Positions 1 to 7,376 of a stretch of DNA of 10,941 bases are shown here, piece by piece (positions within the stretch are counted from its first letter, which is position 1; every line of letters starts with the position of its first letter). The notes below the pieces were generated by a model. It was given only the letters and a program-made list of their open reading frames with translations. It was not told the DNA's origin and ran no database searches. The DNA comes from Bacteroidales bacterium (GTDB taxonomy: Bacteria; Bacteroidota; Bacteroidia; Bacteroidales; VadinHA17), in the NCBI GenBank assembly GCA_029935275.1, contig JAOZKQ010000047.1, positions 1-10,941 of the forward strand, given 5' to 3'. Made by a program: the position numbers and the translations under genes.

Positions 1-2
1 CT

Positions 3-98
3 GAAGAAGGAAAAGAACTGATTGATGCATCCGGACTAAAAGTTCATTCTGCTATTACTTTGCAGGAAGCTGCTGATCTGGTAAAGGAATTGGTATAA
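3..98 (+). CDS. sucC: Succinate--CoA ligase (ADP-forming) subunit beta, C-terminal fragment
   Basis: Only the last 31 codons and a TAA stop (96-98) lie in the window; the reading frame is open to the left edge. The peptide begins EEGKELIDASGL and ends with an alanine/leucine-rich helix (LQEAADLVKELV). This matches from memory the C-terminus of SucC proteins, where a 'GTNVEEGK..L..SGL' segment precedes a short terminal helix of the CoA-ligase domain. SucC pairs with SucD to interconvert succinyl-CoA and succinate in the TCA cycle, making ATP or GTP in the cytoplasm. No catalytic residues are visible because the fragment is so short. The call therefore rests on tail similarity alone; another CoA-ligase-type protein is possible. 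Confidence 0.68.
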   Translation, partial: EEGKELIDASGLKVHSAITLQEAADLVKELV

Positions 99-235
99 GT
101 ATAAGATATTTATTACAGAGGATAAAAGCAAGTTTTTTGGTATTGCTTGTAGAATAACAAAGTGTCAAGCCATAAAATATCAGGAATAACCGTCTGTTCC
201 CGGAACATTGGGGGAATTATTGATTTTCTTGCTGA

Positions 236-1495
236 TTATATAAGATTTCCCCTTGAAACTGGCATAGTCATACACCTGGCCCCTCCACCACCACGAGCCA
301 GTTCTGAGCCTTCAAGGGCAACAACAAACTTCTTGTAATCTTCAACAGAAACTTTATTAGCTAAGATGTCTTTTGCCCTAAGGATTTCAAATCCGTGACG
401 GTTCATTTCTTCCATGGTATGAACATTTCGACCATAACCCATTACTTTTCCTGGGGCAAGGGCAAAGAAATTGGCTCCGCTATGCCATTGTTCTCTTTCC
501 TGTATCCATATATCTTTTGTCCCGCCACAAAATACAGGTTCCATATCCATACCCAACTTTTTAAGCCCGGCAAGAAGATCTGGTATATATTCAATTTTAT
601 TTACCTTACAGTTATCAAGAGATATTAATACAGATTGGTATTTATTACTTTTAAGAATAACCGGTTCAAAAACCATACACTGATTTTTATCAAGGAAAGT
701 GAAAATCATATCCAGGTGAATAAATGACTCCGGTTCTAAAGGAAGCTCCTGAACCAGAATATATTTCTTTTCTCCTTGTGCTTTAACCTTATCAATAATA
801 AAATCAATTCCCTGGGTGGAGGTGCGTGGTCCGTTTCCAACTATCAGGATATCTTCTCTGGCAATAAGAATATCTCCACCTTCATACCGGATATTTTCAA
901 AACTTGTAGTTTCTTTTTCAGCTGTGAATGGAGCTTTTTTAAACTGGTGGTGATAATTAAAAATAACATTCATAATGGAGGCCTCCCTGGATCTGACTTT
1001 ACTGGCCATTCTTGAGACTATAATATCATTTCCATAAACTACGGCAGAATCTCTTGTGAAAAAAAAGTTATGAAGTGGTTTCAGGCTATATCTTCCTTTT
1101 CGCAAAAAGTCAGTAAGCGTATCGTTACATTTATTTAAGCCTTCTATTAAGGCAATAGACAGCTCCTGGATGCTTAACTGTTCCAGACGTTTTATTAGCC
1201 TTCTGTTATAGGTTTCGCCTGCAATACTAAGAATAAGCTCTTCCCTGGCCGCAGATAACTCCAGTACGTCTTTAAGCAAATCAGAAACTTCAATAGTTTG
1301 TGCAAATTGATTGAGAACCTGCCTGAATTGCTCATATTCTTTGTGAGCTACTGATAGATTCAAAATGTCACTATAAAGTGCACGTTCGGCATTTTCAGGA
1401 TTCATATTCTCAACCTCAGGACCCGGAGTGTGGAGTATCACAGCTTTTAGGGGATCAATCTCGGAGGTGATACCAATATTTATTTGTTTATTCAT
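236..1495 (-). CDS. arcA: Arginine deiminase
   Basis: Hydrolyses L-arginine to citrulline and ammonia in the cytoplasm, the first step of the ADI pathway. The 419-residue length is normal for the family. Counting from the ATG at 1495, the guanidine-modifying core residues are visible: Asp149 in FFFTRDSAVVYG, Glu205 in RYEGGDILI, His260 and Asp262 in SFIHLDMIF, and the nucleophile Cys408 in GGGGARCMTMP near the C-terminus. A longer frame could start at TTG 1510, but that codon overlaps a good -7 promoter match (1508-1515), so the ATG at 1495 is preferred. No ornithine carbamoyltransferase or carbamate kinase gene is adjacent, so an arginine-fermentation operon is not shown here. It lies 144 bases downstream of a small CDGSH gene on the same strand and converges with sucC. 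The family assignment is firm; the exact substrate is inferred from the family. Confidence 0.87.
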   Translation of the reverse strand: MNKQINIGITSEIDPLKAVILHTPGPEVENMNPENAERALYSDILNLSVAHKEYEQFRQVLNQFAQTIEVSDLLKDVLELSAAREELILSIAGETYNRRLIKRLEQLSIQELSIALIEGLNKCNDTLTDFLRKGRYSLKPLHNFFFTRDSAVVYGNDIIVSRMASKVRSREASIMNVIFNYHHQFKKAPFTAEKETTSFENIRYEGGDILIAREDILIVGNGPRTSTQGIDFIIDKVKAQGEKKYILVQELPLEPESFIHLDMIFTFLDKNQCMVFEPVILKSNKYQSVLISLDNCKVNKIEYIPDLLAGLKKLGMDMEPVFCGGTKDIWIQEREQWHSGANFFALAPGKVMGYGRNVHTMEEMNRHGFEILRAKDILANKVSVEDYKKFVVALEGSELARGGGGARCMTMPVSRGNLI

Positions 1496-1507
1496 ATAAA
1501 AAAGATT

Positions 1508-1515
1508 CAAAGATA
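1508..1515 (-). promoter_or_regulatory. Possible -7 promoter element for arginine deiminase gene
   Basis: Read on the minus strand this is TATCTTTG, a full match to the Bacteroidota -7 consensus TANNTTTG. It lies 12 bases upstream of the ATG at 1495, so transcription would begin with a very short leader. No TTTG-type -33 element is seen at the expected 19-21 base spacing; the nearest CAA on the plus strand (1530-1532) is too close. A single 8-base match in AT-rich DNA can arise by chance. Confidence 0.33.
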
Positions 1516-1567
1516 TAAAATTGCGTTTGCAATATAATCCCCTTTCAAATTGGAAAGAGCCTGATTT

Positions 1568-1587
1568 ATCCTGCTATCTATCAGGAT
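1568..1587. other. Inverted repeat / hairpin
   Basis: ATCCTG (1568-1573) and CAGGAT (1582-1587) form a perfect 6-base stem with an 8-base loop. An alternative pairing, CCTGAT (1560-1565) with ATCAGG (1580-1585), is mutually exclusive with it. It sits in the 144-base gap between the small CDGSH gene and the arginine deiminase gene. It could be a weak terminator or an operator; no U-rich run follows on either strand, so no role is assigned. Confidence 0.25.
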
Positions 1588-1639
1588 GCAAAGTCAGAAA
1601 AAAATGGAATTTTATTATTGAGACAAGATAGCAATTATT

Positions 1640-1837
1640 TTACTTTTTTACACCTGTACCTTTATGGGATCCATCACAAAAAGGCATATTTTGAGAAGAT
1701 CCACAACAGCAGATATACACTTCATTTCCTTTTTTAATGATATCCCCTGATGCACCTTTAAGAACAAAATTGCCTGTTATCTTAAGGTAACTGTTTTCTT
1801 TTATATAAACTTCATTTATTTTTTTATCCTGATTCAT
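1640..1837 (-). CDS. Small CDGSH-type iron-sulfur protein
   Basis: A 65-residue single-domain protein from the ATG at 1837; a TTG at 1864 would add nine residues. Near the C-terminus it carries a complete CDGSH signature: CCCGSSQNMPFCDGSH fits C-X-C-X2-S-X3-P-X-C-D-G-X-H, the three-Cys one-His ligand set of a [2Fe-2S] cluster. The upstream half (about 35 residues, including KITGNFVLKG) is the short beta-rich lead-in typical of prokaryotic CDGSH proteins. No signal peptide or membrane segment is present, so it should be cytoplasmic, with a likely redox or cluster-transfer role. It is paralogous to the C-terminal domain of the next gene upstream (1909-2418), sharing GNF, IK-G, C-CG-S and MPFCDG-H. 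The two genes are 71 bases apart and probably cotranscribed. The physiological partner is unknown. Confidence 0.85.
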   Translation of the reverse strand: MNQDKKINEVYIKENSYLKITGNFVLKGASGDIIKKGNEVYICCCGSSQNMPFCDGSHKGTGVKK

Positions 1838-1877
1838 TTTTGAAATTATATTTTTTAATATCAAAATCTAATGTCTA

Positions 1878-1902
1878 GATATTCAGTAGTATAATGAATA
1901 TC
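1878..1902. other. Perfect 8-base inverted repeat between the two CDGSH genes
   Basis: GATATTCA (1878-1885) pairs exactly with TGAATATC (1895-1902) around a 9-base loop. On the minus strand it begins six bases after the stop codon of the two-domain Fe-S gene and ends 40 bases before the ATG of the small CDGSH gene. It could act as a partial terminator, an RNA-end stabiliser or a regulator site that changes the ratio of the two products. It is AT-rich and no U-run follows immediately. Confidence 0.4.
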
Positions 1903-1908
1903 ATAAAC

Positions 1909-2418
1909 CTAGCCAATGAAGCCGGTTTTTCTATGCATTCCATCACAAAAAGGCATAGAATTGGATTGTCCGCAACGACAAAAGGAAGCAAATTCTCCTG
2001 TTTTTATTTCTTTTCCTTCAGATGTTATTAGCCTGAAGTTTCCTTCAACAACAACCGGGCCATCTTTCATAATTCTGACTTCCATAACATCGGTACCTTT
2101 TCCCGGTTCATTGTCTTTTATTAGCTCATTGTATTTAGCCGGCCTTCTGATTTTTATATGATTCTTGTCCTGCTCTGTAATTAAGCTGTTCTTCCCTTCA
2201 TCTAGCCATCTCCACATGAGTGCCTCAGTTGGACATTTATTAACCACTTCAATAATCTTTTCAGTTGGTGCATCCTCCATATTTACCCATGGCCTTCGTG
2301 AAGGATTAAAAACTCCAATGAGCTCTATGTAGCATGTAGAGGCATGAATGCATTTCTTTGGCTCCCAGAAAACTTCTATATCCTTATTTGAATATTTTCG
2401 ATTGTTATCGCGTTCCAT
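1909..2418 (-). CDS. Two-domain Fe-S protein: YjdI-like 4Fe-4S domain plus CDGSH domain
   Basis: A 169-residue cytoplasmic protein with two cluster-binding domains. Residues about 12-72 match the divergent mono-cluster 4Fe-4S family (YjdI/Fer4_19): KKCIHASTC (Cys23, Cys29), then FNPSRRPWV and NKCPTEAL with Cys62. Residues about 112-169 form a CDGSH domain, with FCRCGQSNSMPFCDGMH giving Cys147, Cys149, Cys158 and His162 as expected [2Fe-2S] ligands. This domain pair is a recurrent bacterial architecture; its biochemical role is not established, and electron transfer or Fe-S sensing is the usual suggestion. The ATG at 2416-2418 is the obvious start. The gene lies 60 bases downstream of the RDD membrane protein and 71 bases upstream of a paralogous single-domain CDGSH gene, all on one strand, suggesting one transcript. 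Confidence 0.86.
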   Translation of the reverse strand: MERDNNRKYSNKDIEVFWEPKKCIHASTCYIELIGVFNPSRRPWVNMEDAPTEKIIEVVNKCPTEALMWRWLDEGKNSLITEQDKNHIKIRRPAKYNELIKDNEPGKGTDVMEVRIMKDGPVVVEGNFRLITSEGKEIKTGEFASFCRCGQSNSMPFCDGMHRKTGFIG

Positions 2419-2478
2419 AGTAAGTTGGAAAAGGTCTTCAGAATGGAGCCTCTCAGGTAAAATAAAAAATGAGCCGCT

Positions 2479-2973
2479 TTACTTTCTAATAACCAGGCAA
2501 CCGGCTATCATATCATGGAGTGCTTGCTTTTTTTCTGTAAGTCCTGCTAAAATATAACCAATCATCATAATCATGCCAGATAATATTTTACCAAAATAGC
2601 GCAAACTTGCCCTTCCAAAAGAAACCGGATTACCTTCCATATCAGTAACTTTTAGATTCAAGGCCATTTTCCCAAGTGTAGCCTGATTTTTAGAAGATTC
2701 CATTAAAGCAAAATACAGCCAGCCAACAGCAATACTGGAAAGGACCAGTCCCAGTACTGAACCCAAAATACTGGCTATTCCAATGAAAGTTCCGGCATCT
2801 GTATCACTTAAATGATCCATGCTTATGCCAGAGAATACAATACCACCAATAAATGGAAGTGCAATAAAAAACCCAACAAATCCTATAATCAGTTCATCAA
2901 TAAGGTGTGCAACAAACCTTAGCCAAAATCCTGCATAAATGACAGGTGCTTTTTCATTTGAAATGGTTTCCAT
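2479..2973 (-). CDS. RDD family integral membrane protein
   Basis: A 164-residue inner-membrane protein with the features of the RDD family. The first membrane helix contains LRFVAHLIDELI, the conserved Arg (R19) and Asp (D26) that name the family. A middle helix pair spans about residues 61-91. The C-terminal half carries the family core ESSKNQATLGKMALNLKV, then a final helix (about 127-145) and the closing KKQALHDMIAGCLVIRK. RDD proteins are small polytopic proteins of poorly defined function, in some cases linked to ion transport or antiport. The ATG at 2971-2973 is the clear start. It is the first gene of the minus-strand series and is divergent from the mla operon, sharing a 282-base intergenic region. 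Its association with the downstream Fe-S genes is positional only. Confidence 0.85.
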   Translation of the reverse strand: METISNEKAPVIYAGFWLRFVAHLIDELIIGFVGFFIALPFIGGIVFSGISMDHLSDTDAGTFIGIASILGSVLGLVLSSIAVGWLYFALMESSKNQATLGKMALNLKVTDMEGNPVSFGRASLRYFGKILSGMIMMIGYILAGLTEKKQALHDMIAGCLVIRK

Positions 2974-3255
2974 AATATAATTTTTTAATGATTTCTAAAA
3001 TTAGAAAATAAAATAGAAAAATGGTACTAATATTTAAAATATACAAATGAAAACTGACTTCTTCTGAATCTGGAAAGTTGAAATAGCAGCTCGTATGCAT
3101 GGATTGTTGATAAATGTTAATGGCCCTTTGACTAGTTTTTATTTATATTCTGCCAAAAATCAGAAATATGATGATTAGTTCCTTATCCCAAACAATGTAG
3201 AATTGGAATATTAATATTATATTTATGGCATAATCGCAACAACTTGTAATATCTT
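2974..3255. promoter_or_regulatory. Divergent intergenic region between RDD gene and mla operon
   Basis: This 282-base AT-rich gap should hold promoters for both directions. Toward the mla operon, TATATTTA (3218-3225) is one base off the -7 consensus TANNTTTG and overlaps the end of a perfect 12-base palindrome, AATATTAATATT (3207-3218). A TTG at 3203-3205 is too close to serve as a normal -33 element. Toward the RDD gene, the minus-strand sequence TTCATTTG (3044-3051) is also one base off the consensus. Neither site is strong. No ORF, tRNA or repeat array is seen. Confidence 0.3.
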
Positions 3256-4032
3256 ATGACAAAAAGCTCTAAATTGAAAGATGCCATTGCCGACTTCCTG
3301 CTTGGTATTGGGGATATGGGTGCTTTTATTTCAAGTATATTTAAGAGTTTCCTCAGGCATGGCGTAAATTTTCAGGAATTTTCCAGGCAGTGTTACAGAA
3401 TTGGAAACCAAAGTCTCCCCCTTATTTCAATAACCGGTTTTATACTTGGTTTGGTACTTACACTGCAATCAGGGCCTACACTGGCAAAATTCGGGGCTGA
3501 ATCTATGCTTCCGGGAATGGTTTCCCTTTCAATTATCAGAGAGATAGGTCCTGTAATTGTTGCATTGATAGTAGCCGGAAAAGTTGGATCAGGAATAGGC
3601 GCTGAATTGGCATCCATGCGGGTAACCGAACAACTGGATGCCATGGAAGTTTCAGGCACAAATCCGATAAGTTTTGTTGTAACTACCCGTGTATTAGCGG
3701 TTAGCTTTATGTTACCCCTGTTGGTTTTATATGCAGATGCATTTTCCCTCCTTGGCTCTTATATAAGTGCCAGTACCCAATACAATATTAGTCTTGAAAC
3801 TTTTTTTCATAAGGCCTTTGATGTAATTCATTATAAAGACCTTTTTCCTACAACTATTAAAACTTTTTTCTTTGGTCTTTCCATAGGAATTATTGGAAGC
3901 TACCAGGGGTATTTTGCGAAAAGAGGCACAGAAGGTGTGGGGGAAGCGGCAAACTCAGCAGTTGTCAAGGCTTCCATCTCGATATTTATTATTGATTTAA
4001 TAGTTGTAAATATTACACAATTACTTACTTAA
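3256..4032 (+). CDS. mlaE: MlaE-type ABC transporter permease (phospholipid/lipid transport)
   Basis: Inner-membrane permease of an MCE-type lipid transporter, 258 residues, a normal MlaE length. It starts with a short amphipathic N-terminus (residues 1-35). Membrane helices follow at about 54-71 (ISITGFILGLVLTLQSG), 92-110, 143-162, 203-216 and 238-255. The conserved coupling segment GAELASMRVTEQLDAMEVSG (116-135) is the family hallmark thought to contact the ATPase. The ATG at 3256 is used; the ORF stops six bases before the ATPase gene, so translation is probably coupled. Together with the next two genes it forms the mlaE-mlaF-mlaD order. Known systems move phospholipids between inner and outer membranes and maintain outer-membrane asymmetry; direction and substrate here are not determinable. 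Confidence 0.93.
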   Translation: MTKSSKLKDAIADFLLGIGDMGAFISSIFKSFLRHGVNFQEFSRQCYRIGNQSLPLISITGFILGLVLTLQSGPTLAKFGAESMLPGMVSLSIIREIGPVIVALIVAGKVGSGIGAELASMRVTEQLDAMEVSGTNPISFVVTTRVLAVSFMLPLLVLYADAFSLLGSYISASTQYNISLETFFHKAFDVIHYKDLFPTTIKTFFFGLSIGIIGSYQGYFAKRGTEGVGEAANSAVVKASISIFIIDLIVVNITQLLT

Positions 4033-4038
4033 ATTAAG

Positions 4039-4788
4039 ATGGATCAGGCTTTATCTAATAATATTGTACTAAATGTAAGCAACTTAAAGAAGTCTTTTGG
4101 GGATTTTCATATCCTGGCCGGTGCTGATCTTGATTTGAAAGAAAAACAAAATATTGTAATTCTTGGTCACTCCGGTACCGGTAAATCAGTTTTATTCAAA
4201 TGTATTGTTCGCCTGATTGAGCCTGATTCTGGTGGCATTAATGTGCTTGGACAAGATATTCTTGCCCTGGAAGATGAAAAATTAACTGAATTAAGAATAA
4301 AAATAGGTTATGTATTCCAGGGTGGTGCACTCTACGACTCCATGTCCGTCAGAAGTAACCTGGAATTCCCGCTTAAATACACAAAAGGGGCAAAGCGCAC
4401 ACAGGCTGAGCTTAATGAATTGGTCGAAGAAGCCCTTGTTAATGTTGGTTTGATTGAATCTATTGATAAAATGCCATCTGAGCTTTCCGGTGGAATGATG
4501 AAAAGAATTGGCCTTGCCAGAACACTCATTCAAAAACCAAACATCCTTCTTTATGATGAGCCCACCACTGGGCTGGACCCTGTGACATCCGGGGAGATCA
4601 GTGAACTCATTTTGAAAATTCAGGAGGAATATAACACTTCATCATTGATAATATCTCATGACCTTAAGTGCATTGAAATTACTGCAAACCAGGTTAACGT
4701 ACTTAAAGAAGGTAAATTTACTGCAAGTGGGACCCTTGATGAAATGAAACACCATGAAGATCCTTTTGTAAACTCTTTTTTCAAATAA
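4039..4788 (+). CDS. mlaF: MlaF-type ABC transporter ATP-binding protein
   Basis: Cytoplasmic ATPase that powers the MlaE permease; 249 residues. All ATPase motifs are intact: Walker A GHSGTGKS (43-50), Q-loop at VFQGGALYDSMSV (Gln94), ABC signature LSGGMMKR (149-156), Walker B ILLYDEP with catalytic Glu174, D-loop TTGLDP and the switch His207 in IISHDLK. The FQGGALYDSMSV and SGGMMKR variants are typical of the MlaF/Ttg2A branch rather than of sugar or amino-acid importers. The ATG at 4039 follows the permease stop by six bases, and the MCE gene starts 17 bases after its stop. The C-terminus is short and lacks an added regulatory domain. No STAS-domain partner (MlaB) gene is visible in the operon. 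Confidence 0.94.
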   Translation: MDQALSNNIVLNVSNLKKSFGDFHILAGADLDLKEKQNIVILGHSGTGKSVLFKCIVRLIEPDSGGINVLGQDILALEDEKLTELRIKIGYVFQGGALYDSMSVRSNLEFPLKYTKGAKRTQAELNELVEEALVNVGLIESIDKMPSELSGGMMKRIGLARTLIQKPNILLYDEPTTGLDPVTSGEISELILKIQEEYNTSSLIISHDLKCIEITANQVNVLKEGKFTASGTLDEMKHHEDPFVNSFFK

Positions 4789-4805
4789 ATATAAATTTAA
4801 ATAAA

Positions 4806-5765
4806 ATGGAATACGATAGAGGCAGGAAAATCAGACTTGGTCTGTTTATTTTAATTGGCACTTTTTTATTTATAGCAGTTTTTTACATCATAGGGAGCAG
4901 CAGTAAATTGTTTTCGAAAAGCATAACTATCCATACCTACTTTAATGCTGTTCAGGGGCTCCGGTCAGGTGATCATGTTAGATTCTCAGGAATTATTATA
5001 GGAACGATAGGAGATTTGAAAATCGTTACGGATACCAGTGTGCTGGTGGACATGTCCATAGATAGGAAAATGGTTAAGTTCGTACGTAAAAACTCAAAAG
5101 CAGAAATTAAACCAGAAGCCCTGATAGGTGATAAAATGATTATTATTCATAGTGGTACTGCTGATTATGACCATGTTTCAGAAGGGGACTACCTTGAATC
5201 CAGTGAGTCTGTTAATTTTGAAGCTGTTTTTCATGAAGTTACCAAGGACCTTAAAAAAGTAATGTCAATTATTGCCAATTTAGTTGATATTACTGATAAA
5301 GTAAATGAGGGAGATGGGAATATGGGTCGTTTATTAAATGATTCAAGCATTGCTATTAAACTGGATAAATCGGCAGATAATTTTGTTGCTCTGACTGATA
5401 ATCTCAAAAAATTATCAGAACAATTAAATAACCCGAATAGCGATATTGGTAAACTTGTATATCGGAATGATCTGACGACCAGGATTGATTCCATTTTAGC
5501 CAAAGTTGATAACATAGCTTTAAATACAGAAGTTGCAACTAAAGACCTGGCTAATACCACTGCTGAATTAAATCTGACTGCTAAAGCAATAAATAATGGA
5601 AATGGTGCAATTGCAAAATTACTATATGACAGTGCTTTTGCTGATACTATTGGTTATACAATTGATAATCTTAACCAAACATTAATTGAATTTGACAAGG
5701 TTGCCAAGAATCTCCAGCATAAAAAATTATTTGGCGGAACTAAAGAAAAGAAAAAAAAGAAGTGA
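4806..5765 (+). CDS. mlaD: MlaD-type MCE-domain substrate-binding protein
   Basis: Inner-membrane-anchored periplasmic lipid-binding subunit, 319 residues, longer than the roughly 180 residues of E. coli MlaD. Residues 11-30 form the single N-terminal membrane anchor, and residues about 39-117 an MCE domain (YFNAVQGLRSGDHVRFSGI, then PEALIGDKMIIIHSG). Residues about 140-305 are helical, probably a coiled-coil or tube-forming extension. The extension contains three related blocks starting near residues 168, 209 and 264, each with Gly-x-Gly/Asn and 'IGKL(L/V)-D/N' followed by a helix. The C-terminus is a lysine-rich tail (TKEKKKKK). Family members form hexameric rings that carry lipid across the periplasm. 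No mlaC-like chaperone or mlaA-like gene follows, so the extended helical part may itself bridge the periplasm (inference). Confidence 0.9.
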   Translation: MEYDRGRKIRLGLFILIGTFLFIAVFYIIGSSSKLFSKSITIHTYFNAVQGLRSGDHVRFSGIIIGTIGDLKIVTDTSVLVDMSIDRKMVKFVRKNSKAEIKPEALIGDKMIIIHSGTADYDHVSEGDYLESSESVNFEAVFHEVTKDLKKVMSIIANLVDITDKVNEGDGNMGRLLNDSSIAIKLDKSADNFVALTDNLKKLSEQLNNPNSDIGKLVYRNDLTTRIDSILAKVDNIALNTEVATKDLANTTAELNLTAKAINNGNGAIAKLLYDSAFADTIGYTIDNLNQTLIEFDKVAKNLQHKKLFGGTKEKKKKK

Positions 5766-5779
5766 GCTGATTAGTGCCT

Positions 5780-5807
5780 GTCCAACAACGCAGAAGTTGG
5801 ACTTTAT
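5780..5807 (+). terminator. Possible terminator of the mla operon
   Basis: GTCCAAC (5780-5786) and GTTGGAC (5796-5802) form a perfect 7-base stem with a 9-base loop, starting 15 bases after the mlaD stop codon. A short TTTATA follows, which is a poor U-tract. It lies in the 233-base convergent gap between mlaD and the protease-barrel gene, where a terminator is expected. It might instead be the end of a mobile-element remnant. Confidence 0.42.
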
Positions 5808-5998
5808 AGACAAACCCAGAAGCCTGATTCGCTTTGCTCATCTTTGGCTAATTTTAAATCCTTAATACAGTTATTGCACCTGATTATAGACTGACCTCTC
5901 CTTGATATTAAGTACTTTTGGTAAAACAATTCATAAATACCCTTCAAACTTTATTTTGAAATAAAAAGATACTCTCTATTTTATATACAAATATCCTT

Positions 5999-7321
5999 TT
6001 AAAAACCAGACGGATGAGGGTTTTTTATTATTTTAACTTTTGCTTTATTTCCTCTAAAAACATAAGCAAGTCCGAGGGAAACGTTATAGGCTACATCAAT
6101 GCTTTTATTTTCTGAAAAGGGATCATCAAGATCTATATTCAAATATTTTGAATTTGTAATTCGGAATAAAAAATCAAAGGACAGTATTAAACGATCATTT
6201 AACATTGTAAATCCATAACCCATACCTAGGTTAAGTGCGAAAGCTAATGTTGAGTAATCATAGACAAACTCTTCATAATCAACTAATTTTATCCATTCAT
6301 TGCCATTTACCGATATCTGAGGGTTATGATCAATTAACGCAATACCCATAGTTAGATATGAATTCCCTCCACCATATGCTGTGGAATTTAAAAACCAATG
6401 GAAATCAGTAGAAAAAGTGTTGATATCGTTTTTAAATAAATACATATTATCTTCAAATTCATTTTCTTGTGTTTTAAATAATAAACGACTTCCATTTAAA
6501 GATATAGACCAGAATGGATTAAAAAGAACTTCAAATTCTAATCCATATTCAAAATCATCCCAAACACTATTTGTAGTTTTATTTTTAGATGATACGAATC
6601 CGCCCCAGCCTAAATTAATTCCAAATGAAAAGAAAGGGAATTTTGATATATCAGAATCTTTTAAATTAAGATATTTGTAGGTGTTCTCAAATATAGTATT
6701 AATATTAGTAGCTGTATAAATGGTACCATCCGGATTATCATCAATTACCATACCTAATATCCCATCATATCCAAATATAGGACTTCCAGAGGAACCCCTT
6801 TCTACTGCCTTTGACTCAACTAATACTTTGTCCAAATCATGTTGGATTGTCACCCCATAAAAATCCTTATCAACTGCAGTCCATTCTCCATGCTTAACAA
6901 CATTCCAGACTTTTTGGCGATTAAATATTTCCCCAATCCTATAATTATAAGACCAATAATAACTTATGGGTTTTGTAATTTTCAGCAAAGCAAAGTCTAT
7001 ACTTGGTGAGGTATAGCAAATAATTGCATCTTGAGATTGGAACTTGTTTGATTCAAAAAATATTTCAATTTTCTCAGTTTCACCATACCTGCTTGATTTT
7101 ACTACATGTAGAGCCGTCGAAATATATAGCAAATTATCATTCTCAGCAATGATGAATCCGAAACCAGTTTCTGGTGGTACACCTGATTTGAAAGATGTAA
7201 TAACTCTAACAACATTTTTTTTTGATAAGTTTTCAATATCACTAAAACCCTGGCCATTTAATGTTTTATTCAATGCAGTTAAGATAAGAAGAATTGAAAG
7301 GATATATAGAATTTGTTTCAT
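5999..7321 (-). CDS. Secreted trypsin-like serine protease fused to an outer-membrane beta-barrel
   Basis: A 440-residue exported protein. Residues 1-24 are a signal peptide (MKQILYILSILLILTALNKT, cleavage probably near NGQ). Residues about 30-215 form a chymotrypsin/trypsin-fold protease domain with a complete candidate triad: His72 in LLYISTALHVV, Asp109 in SIDFALLKI, and Ser178 in ERGSSGSPIFGYDGILG. Residues about 228-424 consist of some eight alternating amphipathic beta strands with aromatic ends, from FFSFGINLGWGGF to the last candidate strand YNVSLGLAYVF, resembling a small Bacteroidota outer-membrane barrel. An eight-stranded barrel is too narrow to pass a protein, so the protease is probably tethered in the periplasm (inference). 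It is the third gene of an operon, 55 bases after the two-TM gene. Substrate unknown. The protease call is strong and the barrel call moderate. Confidence 0.78.
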   Translation of the reverse strand: MKQILYILSILLILTALNKTLNGQGFSDIENLSKKNVVRVITSFKSGVPPETGFGFIIAENDNLLYISTALHVVKSSRYGETEKIEIFFESNKFQSQDAIICYTSPSIDFALLKITKPISYYWSYNYRIGEIFNRQKVWNVVKHGEWTAVDKDFYGVTIQHDLDKVLVESKAVERGSSGSPIFGYDGILGMVIDDNPDGTIYTATNINTIFENTYKYLNLKDSDISKFPFFSFGINLGWGGFVSSKNKTTNSVWDDFEYGLEFEVLFNPFWSISLNGSRLLFKTQENEFEDNMYLFKNDINTFSTDFHWFLNSTAYGGGNSYLTMGIALIDHNPQISVNGNEWIKLVDYEEFVYDYSTLAFALNLGMGYGFTMLNDRLILSFDFLFRITNSKYLNIDLDDPFSENKSIDVAYNVSLGLAYVFRGNKAKVKIIKNPHPSGF

Positions 7322-7376
7322 TAGATCAATTTTAATATTTGCCGGAGTTCTCTGTTGCTTTAAAGCCTATGATAAC

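Noticed and set aside
195..207. Near-palindrome TGTTCCCGGAACA in the sucC/arginine deiminase gap as a terminator
   Set aside because: The stem is only five bases with a three-base loop and has no U-run on either strand.
395..1015. Plus-strand frames opposite the arginine deiminase gene
   Set aside because: They lie wholly inside a gene with intact catalytic motifs on the other strand and show no family features; they are shadows.
1838..1864. TTG start giving a nine-residue longer small CDGSH protein
   Set aside because: The ATG at 1837 is stronger, and the added residues fall before the conserved region.
3393..3659. Minus-strand frame inside mlaE
   Set aside because: Composition and position are those of an antisense shadow of a conserved permease segment.
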